The notes below the pieces were generated by a model. That model was not told the origin of the DNA. It did no database searches and saw only the letters and a program-made list of their open reading frames with translations. The translations under genes and the position numbers were made by a program. Below are positions 42,217 through 54,438 of a DNA stretch of 64,000 nt, one piece after another; within the stretch, counting starts at the first letter, position 1, and every line of letters starts with the position of its first letter. This DNA comes from Przewalskia tangutica. Lineage: Eukaryota; Streptophyta; Magnoliopsida; Solanales; Solanaceae. The DNA lies in the NCBI GenBank assembly GCA_029844215.1, contig CM056729.1, positions 6,758,001-6,822,000 on the forward strand. The letters are read 5' to 3'.

Positions 42217-43028
42217 TTAGGTCACGTTGGTTGGATTAGAAGCAGTCATCATGGCGACGGGATTTTCTCCGATCGATGCCCTTTTAGCCAAATCCGCTTC
42301 TTCCAAAGTGAGCATGGAACGGGTTTGATAGAGCTCCGGCAGGGGGTTACTTTGACGAATAACCGAAGCAACCCCTGTATAGGTCTCGGATAGACCGGCA
42401 ACCATCTGAAAAACTAGACGACTATTAGAAATAGGAGAACCCACGTTGCGAAGTTGGTCTGCCAAGTCCGTGAGACGTTTGCAATAAGTAGAAACGTTTG
42501 GAAAATTCGCCATAGAAACTTGAGAAAATTCATGCTCAAGGATAACAATGCGAGAATGACTGTTATATTGAAATATGTCACACAATCGATTCCACGCCGC
42601 ATAGCTGTGGAGTTAGGTTTCATAATCGTCTGTAAAAAAATCCAAGGAGATAGTGACATAAATCCACTGGAGAACCTTGGCATCAAGCATACCCCATAAT
42701 TCGAAATCTGCTGCTTTAGTGCGCACAACCGTTGTTGACGTAGATGTCGTATCACCCCCGTAGGAGTAGTGAGAAGGATGATGTGGTGAACAACTGTATG
42801 TGTCATAGCATGAATCTTGAATAATTCTGCGCACGTCCCATATTGGACGTTCTCTAGATCAAGAACGATAGGGAGAACGCTCTTGATGTTAGAAACTGTG
42901 AAGGCAGGATGAAAAGTGTTCTTATCAGCCACAGGAAATAGAACAACAAGATTCAGAAAAGAGAATTTGGGAGATGGGGGATTTTTAGAAGCAAAGAGCC
43001 GCGACTGTATCGGCCCAAAACCTCGCAA
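42217..43028 (-). pseudogene. Copia gag
   Basis: Two overlapping frames carry the Gag: SNIKSVLPIVLDLENVQYGT with AELFKIHA near 42880-42790, then FSQVSMANFPNVSTYCKRLT, DLADQLRNVGSPISNSRLVF and YTGVASVIRQ at 42530-42350. At least one frameshift separates them. The family has a UBN2-type Gag. Confidence 0.75.
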
Positions 43029-43837
43029 ATTGATATGTGGTTGAAAACCCGAGAGGAAGGGCCACGACGGGAGCTAAAAAATCTGAGAAAGGAAAAGAAA
43101 TTTTTGAGGAGCGAAAGCAAGGTAAAGAGAACCTAGACTCTTGATACCATGAAAGAATTAATTCCTTGATTATTCTTATTAATGAAAGACATATATATAT
43201 ATACAAGTTACAATAGGAGAATCTTATTTATACTTTACATCTAAAACCCTATTATATATGAAGACGAAGACTAACTATACAATTATGGTAATGTTACAAT
43301 ACTAATTTAGGTACAAGTCTAATATACAAAATAGGTAAATTTGGATTCTGAAAATCCGGACAAGGCTGCGACGTTGTTGACATGTCAGACACTGTTTAAT
43401 ATTGAGAAAATTATAGAAATTCATAAATTTTAAATTTGGGTTGTTTTTTATTTCATGGCAGCCCCTTCTTGCCAAACATTGGTTGATGACGATGTTTGAA
43501 GATTCTGTTCTTTCTCGTTTAATTATTTTGAATTCGAAGTTTGCTAGTCCAATTAATTTGGATTTACTATATTTTCTTAGATAAATTGTGCATTATTCCC
43601 AAGTCAGACTTGACACCAAGTTATGTAAAATATTGCTTTTGGCTATTTCATAACTTTATACACGTAGGATTCTTCCAAATAAGCACTATTATTGCCCAAA
43701 AAAAAGTTTATGTTGTCAGCGTAATTTAACTGGCCTTTGCAGCAGGATTTCACAAAGGTTATGCTTAACCTAAAAAGGGTAAGGGCTCTGTATTTACAAG
43801 TTATTCTATGTACAAGTGTATAATTAAGTAATCTAAA

Positions 43838-44125
43838 AAGCCCCAGCTTGCTGGTGAAATGTTCTTGCCTCGACCGTAGGGCCGCAGGTTCGAATCCCCT
43901 CGATGAATATCCTCATTTGGTGGGTATGGAGAATTTGATCACACAAGTTCGAGACCCCAGGGTAACACCTTGATCTGCCTACGCCTCTTGGGGGAGCCTG
44001 TCACACCTGGCTTGCCAAGTGTGGTTTAACTGACTCACTATATTTGCAGGCAACTACGTCAGTCCGTGGTTTACCCAGTGCGCACTTTCGGATAGCGGCT
44101 GCGAGTTTCACGTTAAATAAAGTAT
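43838..44125 (+). mobile_element. SINE, plus strand
   Basis: The tRNA-like head is gccccagcttgctggtgaaa, then ccgcaggttcgaatcccctc (B box). The body contains gagcctgtcacacctggctt and gccaagtgtggttta, shared with the SINE at 45602-45822. It ends near cgttaaataaag. A flanking tataattaa repeat near 43820 and 44131 may be the target duplication. Confidence 0.65.
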
Positions 44126-44175
44126 ATAATTAATTATAGGGTACAACTCCCACTAAATGTACATAATTACTACTA

Positions 44176-44406
44176 CTCCGTCCTAATTTATATGATGTAG
44201 TTTGATCGGGACGGAGTTTAAGATATAAAGAACGTTTGAATCTTGTGGTTTAAAATCAACCAAACACATTTGTGTGGTTATAAATCATCTCGTTAAATAT
44301 AAAAATTAAAGTTTAAATTTAAATTATTATCAAATAAGAAAATGTATCATTCTTTTTTAGACTGAATAAAAAAGAAAATGTTTCATATAAATTAGGACAG
44401 ATGGAG
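44176..44406. mobile_element. 231-bp Stowaway-like MITE
   Basis: The ends are CTCCGTCCTAATTTATATGA on the left and, as complement, CTCCATCTGTCCTAATTTAT on the right, with TA at 44174 and 44407. It is the same style as 22247-22496. Confidence 0.6.
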
Positions 44407-45344
44407 TAACATAGAAATGGTCACTCGCACGAATGCCCCTACATGTGGGTGGTGTTTAGTTTTTGTCCCTCAGACAATTTAAATGACAAAAAAGTGATCG
44501 AAAATATTTCTGAAATAAAAAAAACAAATCAAAAATTTGGCCTGCCCTTATTTGTGACCTTATTCCACAAGGCATAAGTTTATAGAACTTTGTCTTGTCC
44601 GACAAAAGTTCTATAGAAAATAAGTTATCTATCATAAGTTGTGAATTATCTAATTTGGCGTGCAAAAATTTATATTTTCGTATCATAATAAAACACAAGT
44701 TATGTCTTATAATGCATAACTTATAGTCTTACAAAAAAACTCACTAAACTTATGCCGAGTGAAATTAAGTCATAAATAAAAATACTTTAATCCATAACTT
44801 TTCATTAAATGAGAAACAATATAAAAATTAAAGATCAGCGCTTTGAGGGGAGGGGGGCAAAAATTAAAGAACACCCCCAAAATACCGACGTGGCGTGCGC
44901 GCCATCGTGATCACCTGCATGCACTTACGCGCACTCGAAAGAAAGAATCTACCAGTGCCTTCACAACAAAAAAATCCTCCCCAAAAAAATGACATAGAAA
45001 TAACAACTCCTATTTAACATGCCCCCTTAATTGACACATGGATGCATATTGGAGTTGTTTCTAAGACGTTTAAACTTATGACAGTTAGATGAGACGTTTA
45101 GTAAGAATATCAGCAAGTTATTGATCGGTTGGTAAATAGCGCTACAAAATAAAACCAAGTCTACTGCTAAATGTCTTTGATATCATGATAGAAATTCACA
45201 AACGTTGTGCTTATACCCTAAATAGGGTAACGACTTTGTTTAAAAATTATTCCCTGTACAAAGTATATAGAAATAGGGTATAACTCCCTAATGCAACAAT
45301 TACAAGCATAGTGTTGCAACTTCTTTTCTAACAATTATATGGAG
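44407..45344. other. Intergenic, no gene supported
   Basis: AT-rich, with a short GC-rich patch near 44880-44935 (accgacgtggcgtgcgcgcc). No motif-bearing frame. Confidence 0.3.
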
Positions 45345-45482
45345 TGTTAAGAGTCCCACATCGCAAATTATATTCATATCGGAAATGGAATGAGAACATG
45401 AACTCCTTATTTAGACTTGAACAATTCTCACCCTACAAACTAGCTTTTGGGGTTTAGTTATGCCCAAGATCCATTTTTTACA
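45345..45482 (+). mobile_element. Solo LTR of TRIM family
   Basis: It runs TGTTAAGAGTCCCACATCGC to TTTTTACA, 138 bp, closely like the LTRs at 11273 and 16051. The flanks tggag and aggag nearly match, as expected for a 5-bp duplication. No primer site or second LTR follows. Confidence 0.55.
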
Positions 45483-45589
45483 AGGAGTTACTTTGTAAGT
45501 TTTTTTTTAAGCGTTTTAATATTTTTTGACACAATAAAATGTAAAAGTATATAAACTCATGCACGTTTCTTGGGCACCAACTAACCAAA

Positions 45590-45834
45590 ATAAGTTGTAC
45601 GGTTTTTTTTTTTTTTTTTTGTTGACGAAGCACCGCTACTCTTTTCTTAGACAGGTAAACCCGGGACCGACGCAGATGCTGCAGACCACGTCAGCCATGT
45701 AAACCACACTTGGCAAGCCATGTGTGACAGGCTCAACCAAGAAGGTTTATGCAGGGGATCGAACTCGTGACCTTGCGATCCCGCGCTCTACTGCTACACC
45801 AACTTGGCTACCCTTGCGGGTTATAAGTTGTACG
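45590..45834 (-). mobile_element. SINE with 12-bp target duplication
   Basis: The direct repeat ataagttgtacg lies at 45590-45601 and 45823-45834. On the minus strand the head is GGGTAGCCAAGTTGGTGTAG (A box) and GGTCACGAGTTCGATCCCCT (B box). The middle is GAGCCTGTCACACATGGCTT and the 3' end is CTTCGTCAACAAAAAA, with a 19-nt A tail. It is the best-preserved SINE of the window. Confidence 0.8.
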
Positions 45835-47026
45835 AATTGATCCAGTATATTTGTTGATTATTCTTTCATTTCTTTCATATTAGATTATGGAAATTAGAGA
45901 AAGATGCACTGCTTTTCTTTAAGAATTAGTCTTGTCAGTATTTATTTATATATGAAAGATAATTTGTATAGACTTCCAAGTTCCAATATTTTCAAATTGA
46001 ACACCATTTGAATTTTAAATTTGTTGAAGTAGCTAGACCATGAGTTTGTATGGTTCCTAGTTTATGAAAGCATTAAATTATTCCTACTTGTAGTATTATT
46101 TTATTAATTAAAAATATTTTCAAAATAAATTTGAGAAAGATGAATAATATAAAAAAATATATTTTCAAAATAAAAATAATTTAAAATAAATTAAAAAATT
46201 CAAAAAAGAAAATAAATTAAAATAAAACAAAAAAAAAGAAAGAAACTAAAAAGTAACTTTGTAATTACAAGGTGTAATTATACCCTTGAGAATCGGAGAG
46301 TGTAATTGCAAAAATCACAGCCGCCTTAAAATCATTCAAATTCAATGTACAAACTTTAATTTCCATAGAAAAGTTCTATTTCCTCTAAGGAAAAATAATT
46401 CTACCGACAAATTTGGAGTCAATCACGATTCAAAAATTATACTGTAATTAATCTGAACCGTCATAGAATAGTATTTTTTAACCATATAATTTCTATTTAT
46501 AACCAGTTATTGTAATTTAAATATAAAAATTACTACGAGTATCATTGACTAACACGAAGTTTAATAAAAAAATAAATACTTTTAAAATTTATGATTCAAA
46601 ACAAACCTTAGATATATTCGTGATACAAAATAAACCCTTAGATATTATTTTTAAATATAAAAATATGTCATTCATTTTTGGACAAATTAAAAAAAAATAT
46701 GCCCAGAGAGTAATTACTTAAATACTTTATATTTATTTATTATAGGATTATTATTTACATCGATCTCTCTTAAGTAAATTATATGTATCTAAATAGTAAA
46801 TATTAATAGTGAATTCTTGTTATTAAAGATGTTTTTTTTGAGTGGAAAGAGGAAATGATTGAACTTACTTTGTTGTTTAATTAAAAGTAGGTATTAGATT
46901 AGTGATAGCAGCCACAATGCATTCAAAGTAGGTCGCTATAAGATATGCTTAATTCTTATAACTCCTCCTTTTTAAAAATTAACAAATCATTATCAAACTC
47001 TCCACCTACTATGTTGAAACTCACTA
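45835..47026. other. Intergenic, AT-rich
   Basis: No gene or element with definable ends was seen. Confidence 0.3.
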
Positions 47027-47214
47027 AATAAAAGTAGGGCTGGCCAGTGGACCGGGCCGACCCGACCCCGTCCCGGTCCCGACCCCGACCCCGACACGAC
47101 ACCGGTATTAAAAAAACGATCGGGCTCGAACCGGCGAGCAGTATGGTCCCGCCAGCGACCCCGCCAGCCCCGATCCCGCCCCGACCCGCCCCAAATCCCG
47201 CCTGGACCGACCTT

Positions 47215-47335
47215 TAGACAAAATAGCCGTTGTCCAACGGCTATTTTACATTTCGCCGTTGACAACGGCCATTTTACATTTCGCCGTTGGACAACGCCAT
47301 TTTACATTTTCGTCATTGACAACGCCATTTTAGGC
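47215..47335. repeat. Subterminal tandem repeats of hAT 1
   Basis: About four units of acaacggccattttacattt-cgccgttg, some inverted (caacggctatttt, cgccgttggacaacgcc). Such repeats near hAT ends are commonly transposase-binding sites. Confidence 0.5.
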
Positions 47336-47696
47336 CTCCTCCTCCCCAACCCCTACCCCCTTTATATTTATTTTTAACCCTATAAATACCTCATTCCTCT
47401 TCTTATTATTTTCACAAATCTTTCTACTCTAATCTCTCAATCAATCTCTAATTCTCTTATCTCTATACAACATTGTCTACATATTCAATCTATTTATTAA
47501 TTTGAGAATTGGGAGTGAAGTTGGCAACTAGCTTGAGGATTATCTATCGAGCAAAGTTTCAATTTTCAACCTCTCGATTACACGTCGACTTCACGTCGTT
47601 TGGTACATTCGTTCTCTCATTAAATTATTATTTTGTCTTTATTTCATTTAGCACATTTAATTTCATTATCTTTAACTATTTATTAGCATAATTAAA

Positions 47697-50112
47697 ATGA
47701 AAGGACTAAGAGACATGTTGGGTAAGGGTAAAGTCGACTTAACTAGTAGGGGTGGTAACAAGGCAGTGGTACTTCTTCTAGTATTCTGTTCGATTATTCC
47801 TAGACAAGATGATTTTATAGATCCTGAAATGTTTCCTGAAATACCATATGATCTTGACACTAATGATTATCCTGAAATTGAAGAAGATTTTAATTTAGAT
47901 GACACTCTAGTTGATGATACACCTATTAATGAAGATGAAGATGATGATACACCCACTAGTGAAATGCCTCCTATCCCCCCTACTATGAGACGAGGTCCGG
48001 CAACACGACCATTAAAATCAGTTGTATGGAAATATTTTGACAGGGACGTAGCTAATCAAGTAGCTGTATGTAAAACTTGTAAAAGTGTTTATTCTTTTAA
48101 AACTGGACAAGGTCACGTGGGACTGGGGTTTAGGAAGACACCTATTGCAAAAACACAAAGCCTTGCATGCTCAATACATTTTTGAAAAAGAAGGTGAAGA
48201 CGTCCTCTCAATCGGGACAAGGTTCACATACTCTTGTCTGGAGAAAGTCAGGTCAAATTAACCCTATGACGGGGAGTTGTAGGCTCTAAATACGATAAAC
48301 ATAAAGATAGGAAGCACTAGCAAAATTAGTTCTTTGTGGAGGGTTTGCCTTTTCATTTCTGAATCTCCGGTTTTATTCATTATATTAGAGATATGTATAA
48401 TCCTCGCTTATAAAGGTTTTCCTAGATCAACTGTTAAAAGAGATGTATTTAAATTTGCACATGAATATCAACGATTTACGTTATGCATTATATCATTTAA
48501 ATTGCAAAGTCGCTTTAACTTCGATATAGGTCGTAGTACTAACGCCATGATTATTTAACGATAACCGTCATTGGATAGATTATAAATGGTCTATGCAAAA
48601 CGTATTTTAGCATATAGATATATAGATAGTAGGCAACTTTGGTGAGTTTATTTTGAAAATATTTATTCAATACGATTATTACGGAATAACCGATAAAGTT
48701 ATGAGTATTACATTAGATAATGCATCTTCTAACAATTCTGCTATTAGTATTTTAAGAAATGTTTTAACTCCGTCTTTTTCAAAACATTTTCATATCAAAT
48801 GTGCGTGCCATATTTATAACTTAGTTGTAAAGGATGATCTTTCACTTTTTCAAGATATTCTTGAAAAAATACAATTTGCTATACACTTTATTTTTAAAAA
48901 TAATAGAATTCAACAAAGAAAAGAATATAAAAAAACTTGCCACGATTGTGGACTATCTTACGTAAAAATTCGAAGAAGTACCAACTAGGTGGAATTCTTT
49001 ATATGACCAACTAGTTGTTGCTTATGACTATAGAAAACCTATTACTTTATTTTTTAACGCCCATAATCAAAATCCAAATGATATGATTGTGGATACTGAT
49101 TGGGAGAAAATTAGAGAACTTATTGTATTTTTAGAAAATTTTCAACGAGCAACAAAAGAATTTTCTACTTTATATTATCCTACTATTTCAACTATGTTGT
49201 TTTATATAGCTATAATATTTTTACTTCTTAAAGAATATATGGAAAAACCTGCTTATACTGCAGCTATTAAAAAAATGTTTATGAAATTAAAAAAATATTT
49301 TATTCCTATTCCCCCTATTTATATTATTGGTGTTGTATTAAACCCGACTATTAAAGTAGAGGGTTGTAAAAGTCTTATTGAAAATATATATAACTGTATG
49401 GACGTACTACCACCTCCAACTCCCAAAAATTTAAATGTTGAACCACCTATTGAACTAACGCTAGAAGAAGTGTTGAATAGCGTAGAAGATGAATGCAAAA
49501 AAGTATATCGGCATTACCAGCAAGAAAGTGCTAGTAACCAACCGACTTTTGTATCATCTTCTTCTTCAACACAACCTAAAAAAAGACAAGCAGTTTCTGT
49601 GGCTAGGCCTAATATTAATTCTATTGAAAGCCTCAGAAATAAAATGTGCGGTGGTAGCAGTGCTAACCAAATTAGTGAGTTCGATGTTTTTGTTTTGCAG
49701 GGTAATTTACCTTACCAAACAGTTATCAATGAAGTAAAGGAAGACTTGCTTTGAAATATTGGAGCGAATGAGAAGACATTTCCGACACTTTCAATGATGA
49801 CGAGATATTTTGAACATTGGCGTCGCCATCCGCTTAAAGCGCTTTTTCTGCAGCAGATTTCAAATAGAGAGCACGGACACTCATTAGCCGGAGACGGCTT
49901 GGAGATGGCGGTACTATTCGAAGATTGGATACGAAATGAGCGGCGAAGGCGGTCAACCAGAGATTAACGAAGAAGATGACGACAACTACAACGACATTTT
50001 ATCTGAAGGCATGAGTAGCGACGTGGAACAATTTGATCAAGATATACCAATTCCAACCGAAGAACCACAAGAAATTATAAAGAAATTAGAAAAAATATTT
50101 TCAAATTGGTAA
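47697..50112 (+). pseudogene. hAT transposase 1, frameshifted
   Basis: From the ATG at 47697, an acidic N-terminal region leads to a BED-type zinc finger (VVWKYFDRDVANQVAVCKTC-KSVYSF). The frame then shifts, and the zinc finger's second half plus KHKALHAQYIFEKEGED continues in another frame. At 48653-48988 comes the catalytic region (ITLDNASSNNSAISILRN, FHIKCACHIYNLVVKDDL). At 49083-49754 come the helical region and the start of the dimerisation domain (SLRNKMCGG). The hATC end (EKTFPTLSMMTRYF...HSLAGDG...FEDWIRNERRR) is broken by small indels that destroy the SESAFS segment. It belongs to the plant DAYSLEEPER/RICESLEEPER-like group. Confidence 0.8.
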
Positions 50113-51381
50113 TTTATTTCATTGCAATTTTTAAATTTTTCTATGTCTTTCACTCTTTTGCAATTTTTTTCAACAACAGTACACTACAATGTAATTTTGA
50201 ATCTTGTATATTTGATATTTCAATGAAATTAATAATATAAAAGGCACAAAAACAGCCTTGGGATGTTTTTTTTACACTATTCTTGTCTTTGTTTAATTAT
50301 TTAGTTTATAACTTTATACTTTATACTTTATAGTTTATAGTTTATACTTTATAAATATATTATATATATGAGTATAATACTATAATACTATAATTATAAA
50401 TTATAATACTATAAGTCTATAATATTATAGTATATGTATATGACATTATGACTATATGACAAGTATATGTTAATGTTACTTTGTTAGTACTTAGTAATTT
50501 ATTATTTTTAATTTAGTGAAAAAATTAAAAAAAAAAAAAAACCCGCCAACCCGTCCCGACCCCCTACCCAACGGGACCGGGATCGATCGGACGACATGGT
50601 ATGGTCCCGCCCGACCCGACTCTCCAGCCCGCCCACCGACCCCGCCTTTCTCCGCCCCGACCCGCCCGACCCCGCCAAACCGACCGGTGGCCCGTCCCCA
50701 CCGCCACCTGAATAAAAGTATTTTAAAATCTCCGACAAAATTTCTAGGCTATGTCATGTTCCACATTTACTATGTTGAAACTCAAATTTTTGGAAAAACG
50801 GTCTGTTAGGCATATGTCTCAAATCATCTCACATCAATTGTAAATTAGAATCACATAATTAGAGCATGATTAGATATGTCTTTCATTATTATTAGTCTTA
50901 TTACACTTGTATATATAGGATAACATTGGAATGATTAGATTAGATTAGATAGGTCTTTCAAGTAACAAAATAATTTTTTGGTATATATTATCATACTATT
51001 TTAACTATGTTGTTTTATATAGCTCTCATATTTTTATTACTTAATGAATATATGGCTAAACCATCTTATAAGACAACTATTAAAAATGCTTATCAAAATA
51101 AAAAAAATATTTTATTTATATTCTCACTATTTATATTATTGGTGTTGTATTAAATCCGCATTAAAATAGACAGATGTAAATCACTTATTGAAACTATTTA
51201 TGATTGTATAGCAGTACTACCACCTCCAAGTCCCAAAAATCTAAATGACCCACCACCTATTGAACAAACTAAAGAAGAAGTGTTGTCTAGCATAGAAAAT
51301 GAATGCAAAAAAAATTATAGGTATTATCACCAAGAAAGTTCTAGCAACCAACCGACTTCCATACCATCATCTTCTTCTTCA

Positions 51382-53913
51382 CACTACTACATTTATGATC
51401 TAATGTTACGACTTGTATTGGGCTAATGCGACGCCAGTAGTAGAACCGTCGCATTAAATGTAGCTAATGCCACGGGTTCACATTGTAATTTGTTGCCGTT
51501 GCATTAGATAGGCTAATGCAATGACTTAAATCGTCTTATGCAACGGATAACTGGGTCGTCGCATTAGCCTATCTAATGCGACGACTCTCCAAAGCTAATG
51601 CGACGGCTCTTTTGTTTTAATAGCCCCAAATTGAATACACTTACGGGCATTTCATTTCATCACCCGCGAAGCCCTTCTCTCTATCTTCTTCAATTCTTAA
51701 TCCCTAGCCGTCGTATTCCCTTTCCCCAACTCGTCATCGCATTCCCTTTTGTTTTAATATTCCCAAATTTAATATTATTCTAACTTATTATTTTTATCTC
51801 ACAGGCAGAATGTAAGAGAATAAAGACGATCGTCTATTGATGGATGATATGCACACGATGGGTCGTAAGTCATTTGCAATGTTACGTCATGAATTGATAT
51901 ACACTTTTCTTTTTCAATAATTGAATTATCTCTTTGCTTTCATTAATTCTCACTAATTTTAATTTGTAAAAATTTAAGACTTAGGTATTTGTGTGATTTC
52001 TGTGCTAAATTTCATTTTATTTTTTACAGAAACAAAAGGATCCGAATAAGGAAAAACCTTCTCAAGCAAATGTGTACAAAGAATCAAGGAAAAAAGTTCT
52101 AGGGAGAACATATCATATCATCAACGAGAAAACTGAACAGAATATTGTGAGTTAACAAATTATATTATCATATATTTGCGTACTTTTGATAATTTAGTAA
52201 GACAATGACTTAACATTCTATAAATAGGCAATGATAGATGCTATGGAGTCCACCCAACACGGAGAAGGTAGCAACTGTAAAGATCTAGTTCTTTACTCTG
52301 AAGTGCTTCAAGGTCTTAAAAGCAAAGATCGTTTACGACTTGTCGGAAAAGGTGTGACGAAGACTGATTTGAAGAAAAAAAAGAAAAAATCAGGTTACAT
52401 AATTCCGGAGGAGTTCTTTGCAGAGTATGAAAGCTGATTTAGTGCAACAGCTTGCATCGACCGTTGCATCAGTAATTATATCTCAACTTCAACAAGTTAA
52501 TCCTGGAATAAATCTTGTCATTCCTGATTTTGTGAGACCATCAATTCCAAATGATGCGTCTAGTGCACCGCATGTCAGTGAACCAAATGAGAATTCTTCT
52601 GGGACAGTTAATCAGATAATTTTTGTGTTTTTCTTATTAAATGTGATTGGTAAAACTTCGTTGGAAGTTGCTCGTATCATGTATGTTTTTCATTAGGTAC
52701 TAAATATAATTTCTAGCAATTAAAGACATGATCTTTCCATTAAAGTATTCAAGTTGGATTACAAATGGGAAAGTCCCATCTTTGGTTAGGATTGGATGGT
52801 ATTTCTCTAAGAGAGCAGTTAGTAGGAGGTTGTTCTTGTGACTATCTTTGTGTTGAAGTGTTTAAGTTGGATCATTGAAGGAAAAAGACCATCTTTTAGA
52901 GGATAAATTCAACACATTAGTAGAAGGAGAGATTTCACCACATTTTGATGTATTTTTCATTTCTCAAATGACAGTAATTCAATTTATTGGAAAAATAGTG
53001 ATAGTTAAAAATAATAGAACCATTTTATAATGCCTATAGTAGTAGTAACCAATTTCACTTGGAGATATTATTCACAGATTTATAACAATTTCTCGAAAAA
53101 GCAATTAAGTATGATATTCTCTTATATTTCGGCAATGTAATCATTTTGTGGTAAGTCTTGTATCCTAGTCCAATCTCTCTATCAGTAGCTCTTTTGTAAC
53201 ATACTAATTAAAGGACGACAATTTATGATGTTTTGGAGATGCTACCATTGTTTTACTTATGACTATTCATTGTTAACTTGTAGGTGTCTGGTAAGCTAAA
53301 TGGAGAAGAAATCTAGACGACAAATGGTGGGTGGAGGCTTATGTGGATATATATACTTTAGTGGACAATTATTTTGTAATATGTCCTATGAGATGTAATA
53401 TTGTAATATTGTACATTTATAAACAATTAGTAAGACACTCCCTTTTTAATATTATCTTTCTCTTTTTATTATTTATTTTGTCATTTTGTAATATTGTATA
53501 TTTTGTAATTTGTGAACTATCTAGCAATCAAATAGGTGCATATCTAATGCGACGGATTTATTATAGCAATCAAATAAGTGAACATCTAATGTGACGGCTG
53601 TATTTAGCCATCGCATTAGCCTTATAACCGTCGCATCAGCTGGTTCGAATGAGACTAAAATCAGTCGCATACCTAATGCAACAGCAAAACAGAGTTGTCC
53701 CATTAGGATCTGGAACCCGTCGCATTAGATAAGTTTCTAATGCGGCGGCAAAACAGAGACGTCGCATTAGATAATATTTGCCGTTGCATTAGGTCTAATG
53801 CAACGCCATCAGATACGACAGCTCAATGTCGTCGCATTAGCCCTAATGCGACAGTCTAAGGGCCCTATTGCGACGACGTGGACCCTTCGCAATAGGCCAG
53901 AAATGTAGTAGTG
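51382..53913. mobile_element. CACTA (En/Spm) transposon, 2.5 kb, nested
   Basis: The inverted ends are CACTACTACATTTATGA and, as complement, CACTACTACATTTCTGG, with 3-bp duplication tca at 51379-51381 and 53914-53916. Both subterminal regions (about 51400-51605 and 53540-53905) hold many direct and inverted copies of taatgcgacg/cgtcgcatta, the expected transposase-binding repeats. The interior has only remnants of a Transposase_24-like protein and no catalytic transposase. It is therefore a non-autonomous element. Excision would restore the hAT 2 reading. Confidence 0.85.
52030..52700 (+). pseudogene. CACTA-borne Transposase_24-like remnant
   Basis: The first exon (about 52030-52147, acceptor tttttacag) reads KQKDPNKEKPSQANVYKESR, then LGRTYHIINEKTEQNI. 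After a short intron ending at aaatag, the next exon (about 52209-52437) reads AMIDAMESTQHGEGS, SEVLQGLKSKDRLRLVGKGV and ends PEEFFAEYES-stop. An overlapping frame continues MKADLVQQLASTVASVIISQ. The KES/LG...E...A pattern is that of the plant En/Spm Transposase_24 family. Neighbouring exons are missing. Confidence 0.5.
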
Positions 53914-54438
53914 TCAACCCAACCTCAAAAAAGACATGTTGTTTCTGCGGCTAGTATTGAAAGCCTCAGAAATAAAATGTGCGGTGCTAACATTACTAAC
54001 CAAATTAGCGAGTTTGTTGTTTTTGTTTTGCAGGGTGTTTTATCGTACCAAGTAGTTGTCAATGAAGAAGGACAAGAAGACTTGCTGAAATACTGAAGGG
54101 GGGATGAAAAGATATTTCCGACACTTTCAATGATGACCAGAGATGTTTTGAACATTCAAATGTCATCAACGGCGTCTGAAAGCGCTTTTTCTGCCGGCAG
54201 ATTTCAAATAGGAGAGCACAGACACTCATTAGCCGAAAACAGTTTTAAGATTGTCGTATTATTTAGAGATTGGATACGAGCGGAGCGGAGAAGGTGCGAT
54301 CAACCGGAGATCAACGAAAAAGAAGATGAAAACTACAACGACATCTTATATGAAGGTATGAGTAGCGACGTGGAGCAATTTGACCAACAAATACCAATTC
54401 CAACTGAAGAACCACATGAAATTATAAGGAAAATATAA
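53914..54438 (+). pseudogene. hAT transposase 2, C-terminal part
   Basis: It reads SLRNKMCGANITNQISEFVV, a stop after EDLLKY, then EKIFPTLSMMTRDVL and SSTASESAFSAGRFQIGEHR. After HSLAENSFKIVVLFRDWIRA it ends in a long acidic tail to 54438. The hATC dimerisation motif is better kept here than in hAT 1. The domain is cut off from its N-terminal half by the CACTA insertion and truncation. Confidence 0.75.

Larger units (their letters stand above)
38878..43401 (-). mobile_element. Copia retrotransposon, both LTRs, degenerate
   Basis: The left (3') LTR is about 38878-39084 and the right (5') LTR is 43150-43401. Both contain ggtacaagtctaatatacaa and the preceding aattatggtaatgtta. The minus-strand order is 5' LTR, primer site TGGTATCAAGAGTC (43149-43136), gag, protease, integrase, RT-RNase H, then the purine tract ATCATGGGG and the 3' LTR, so the type is Copia. 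The outer 30 bp or so of the left LTR are lost, and the right LTR start has mutated from TG to TA. No target duplication was found. The LTRs differ by many substitutions and indels, so the insertion is old. It has the same orientation as HQT and lies just upstream of it. Confidence 0.85.
47027..50718 (+). mobile_element. hAT transposon 1 with 8-bp duplication
   Basis: The 8-bp duplication aataaaag lies at 47027-47034 and 50711-50718. The element is 47035-50710, with related inverted ends (TAGGGCTGGCC and complement CAGGTGGCGG). Both ends are strikingly GC-rich with ccgacccc-type runs. It has a TATA box (tataaata at 47381) upstream of the transposase. It encodes a hAT transposase that is now frameshifted. 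Confidence 0.8.

Noticed and set aside
41820..42393. Open frames on the plus strand
   Set aside because: They are antisense shadows of the Copia gag and protease on the minus strand.
49489..49737. 82-codon open frame on the plus strand
   Set aside because: It overlaps the hAT transposase reading at 49083-49754 in a different frame and has no motif.
51395..53905. CRISPR-like or regulatory repeat array (repeated taatgcgacg)
   Set aside because: The repeats are confined to the subterminal regions of a CACTA element and occur in both orientations with irregular spacing. This is a eukaryotic transposon feature.
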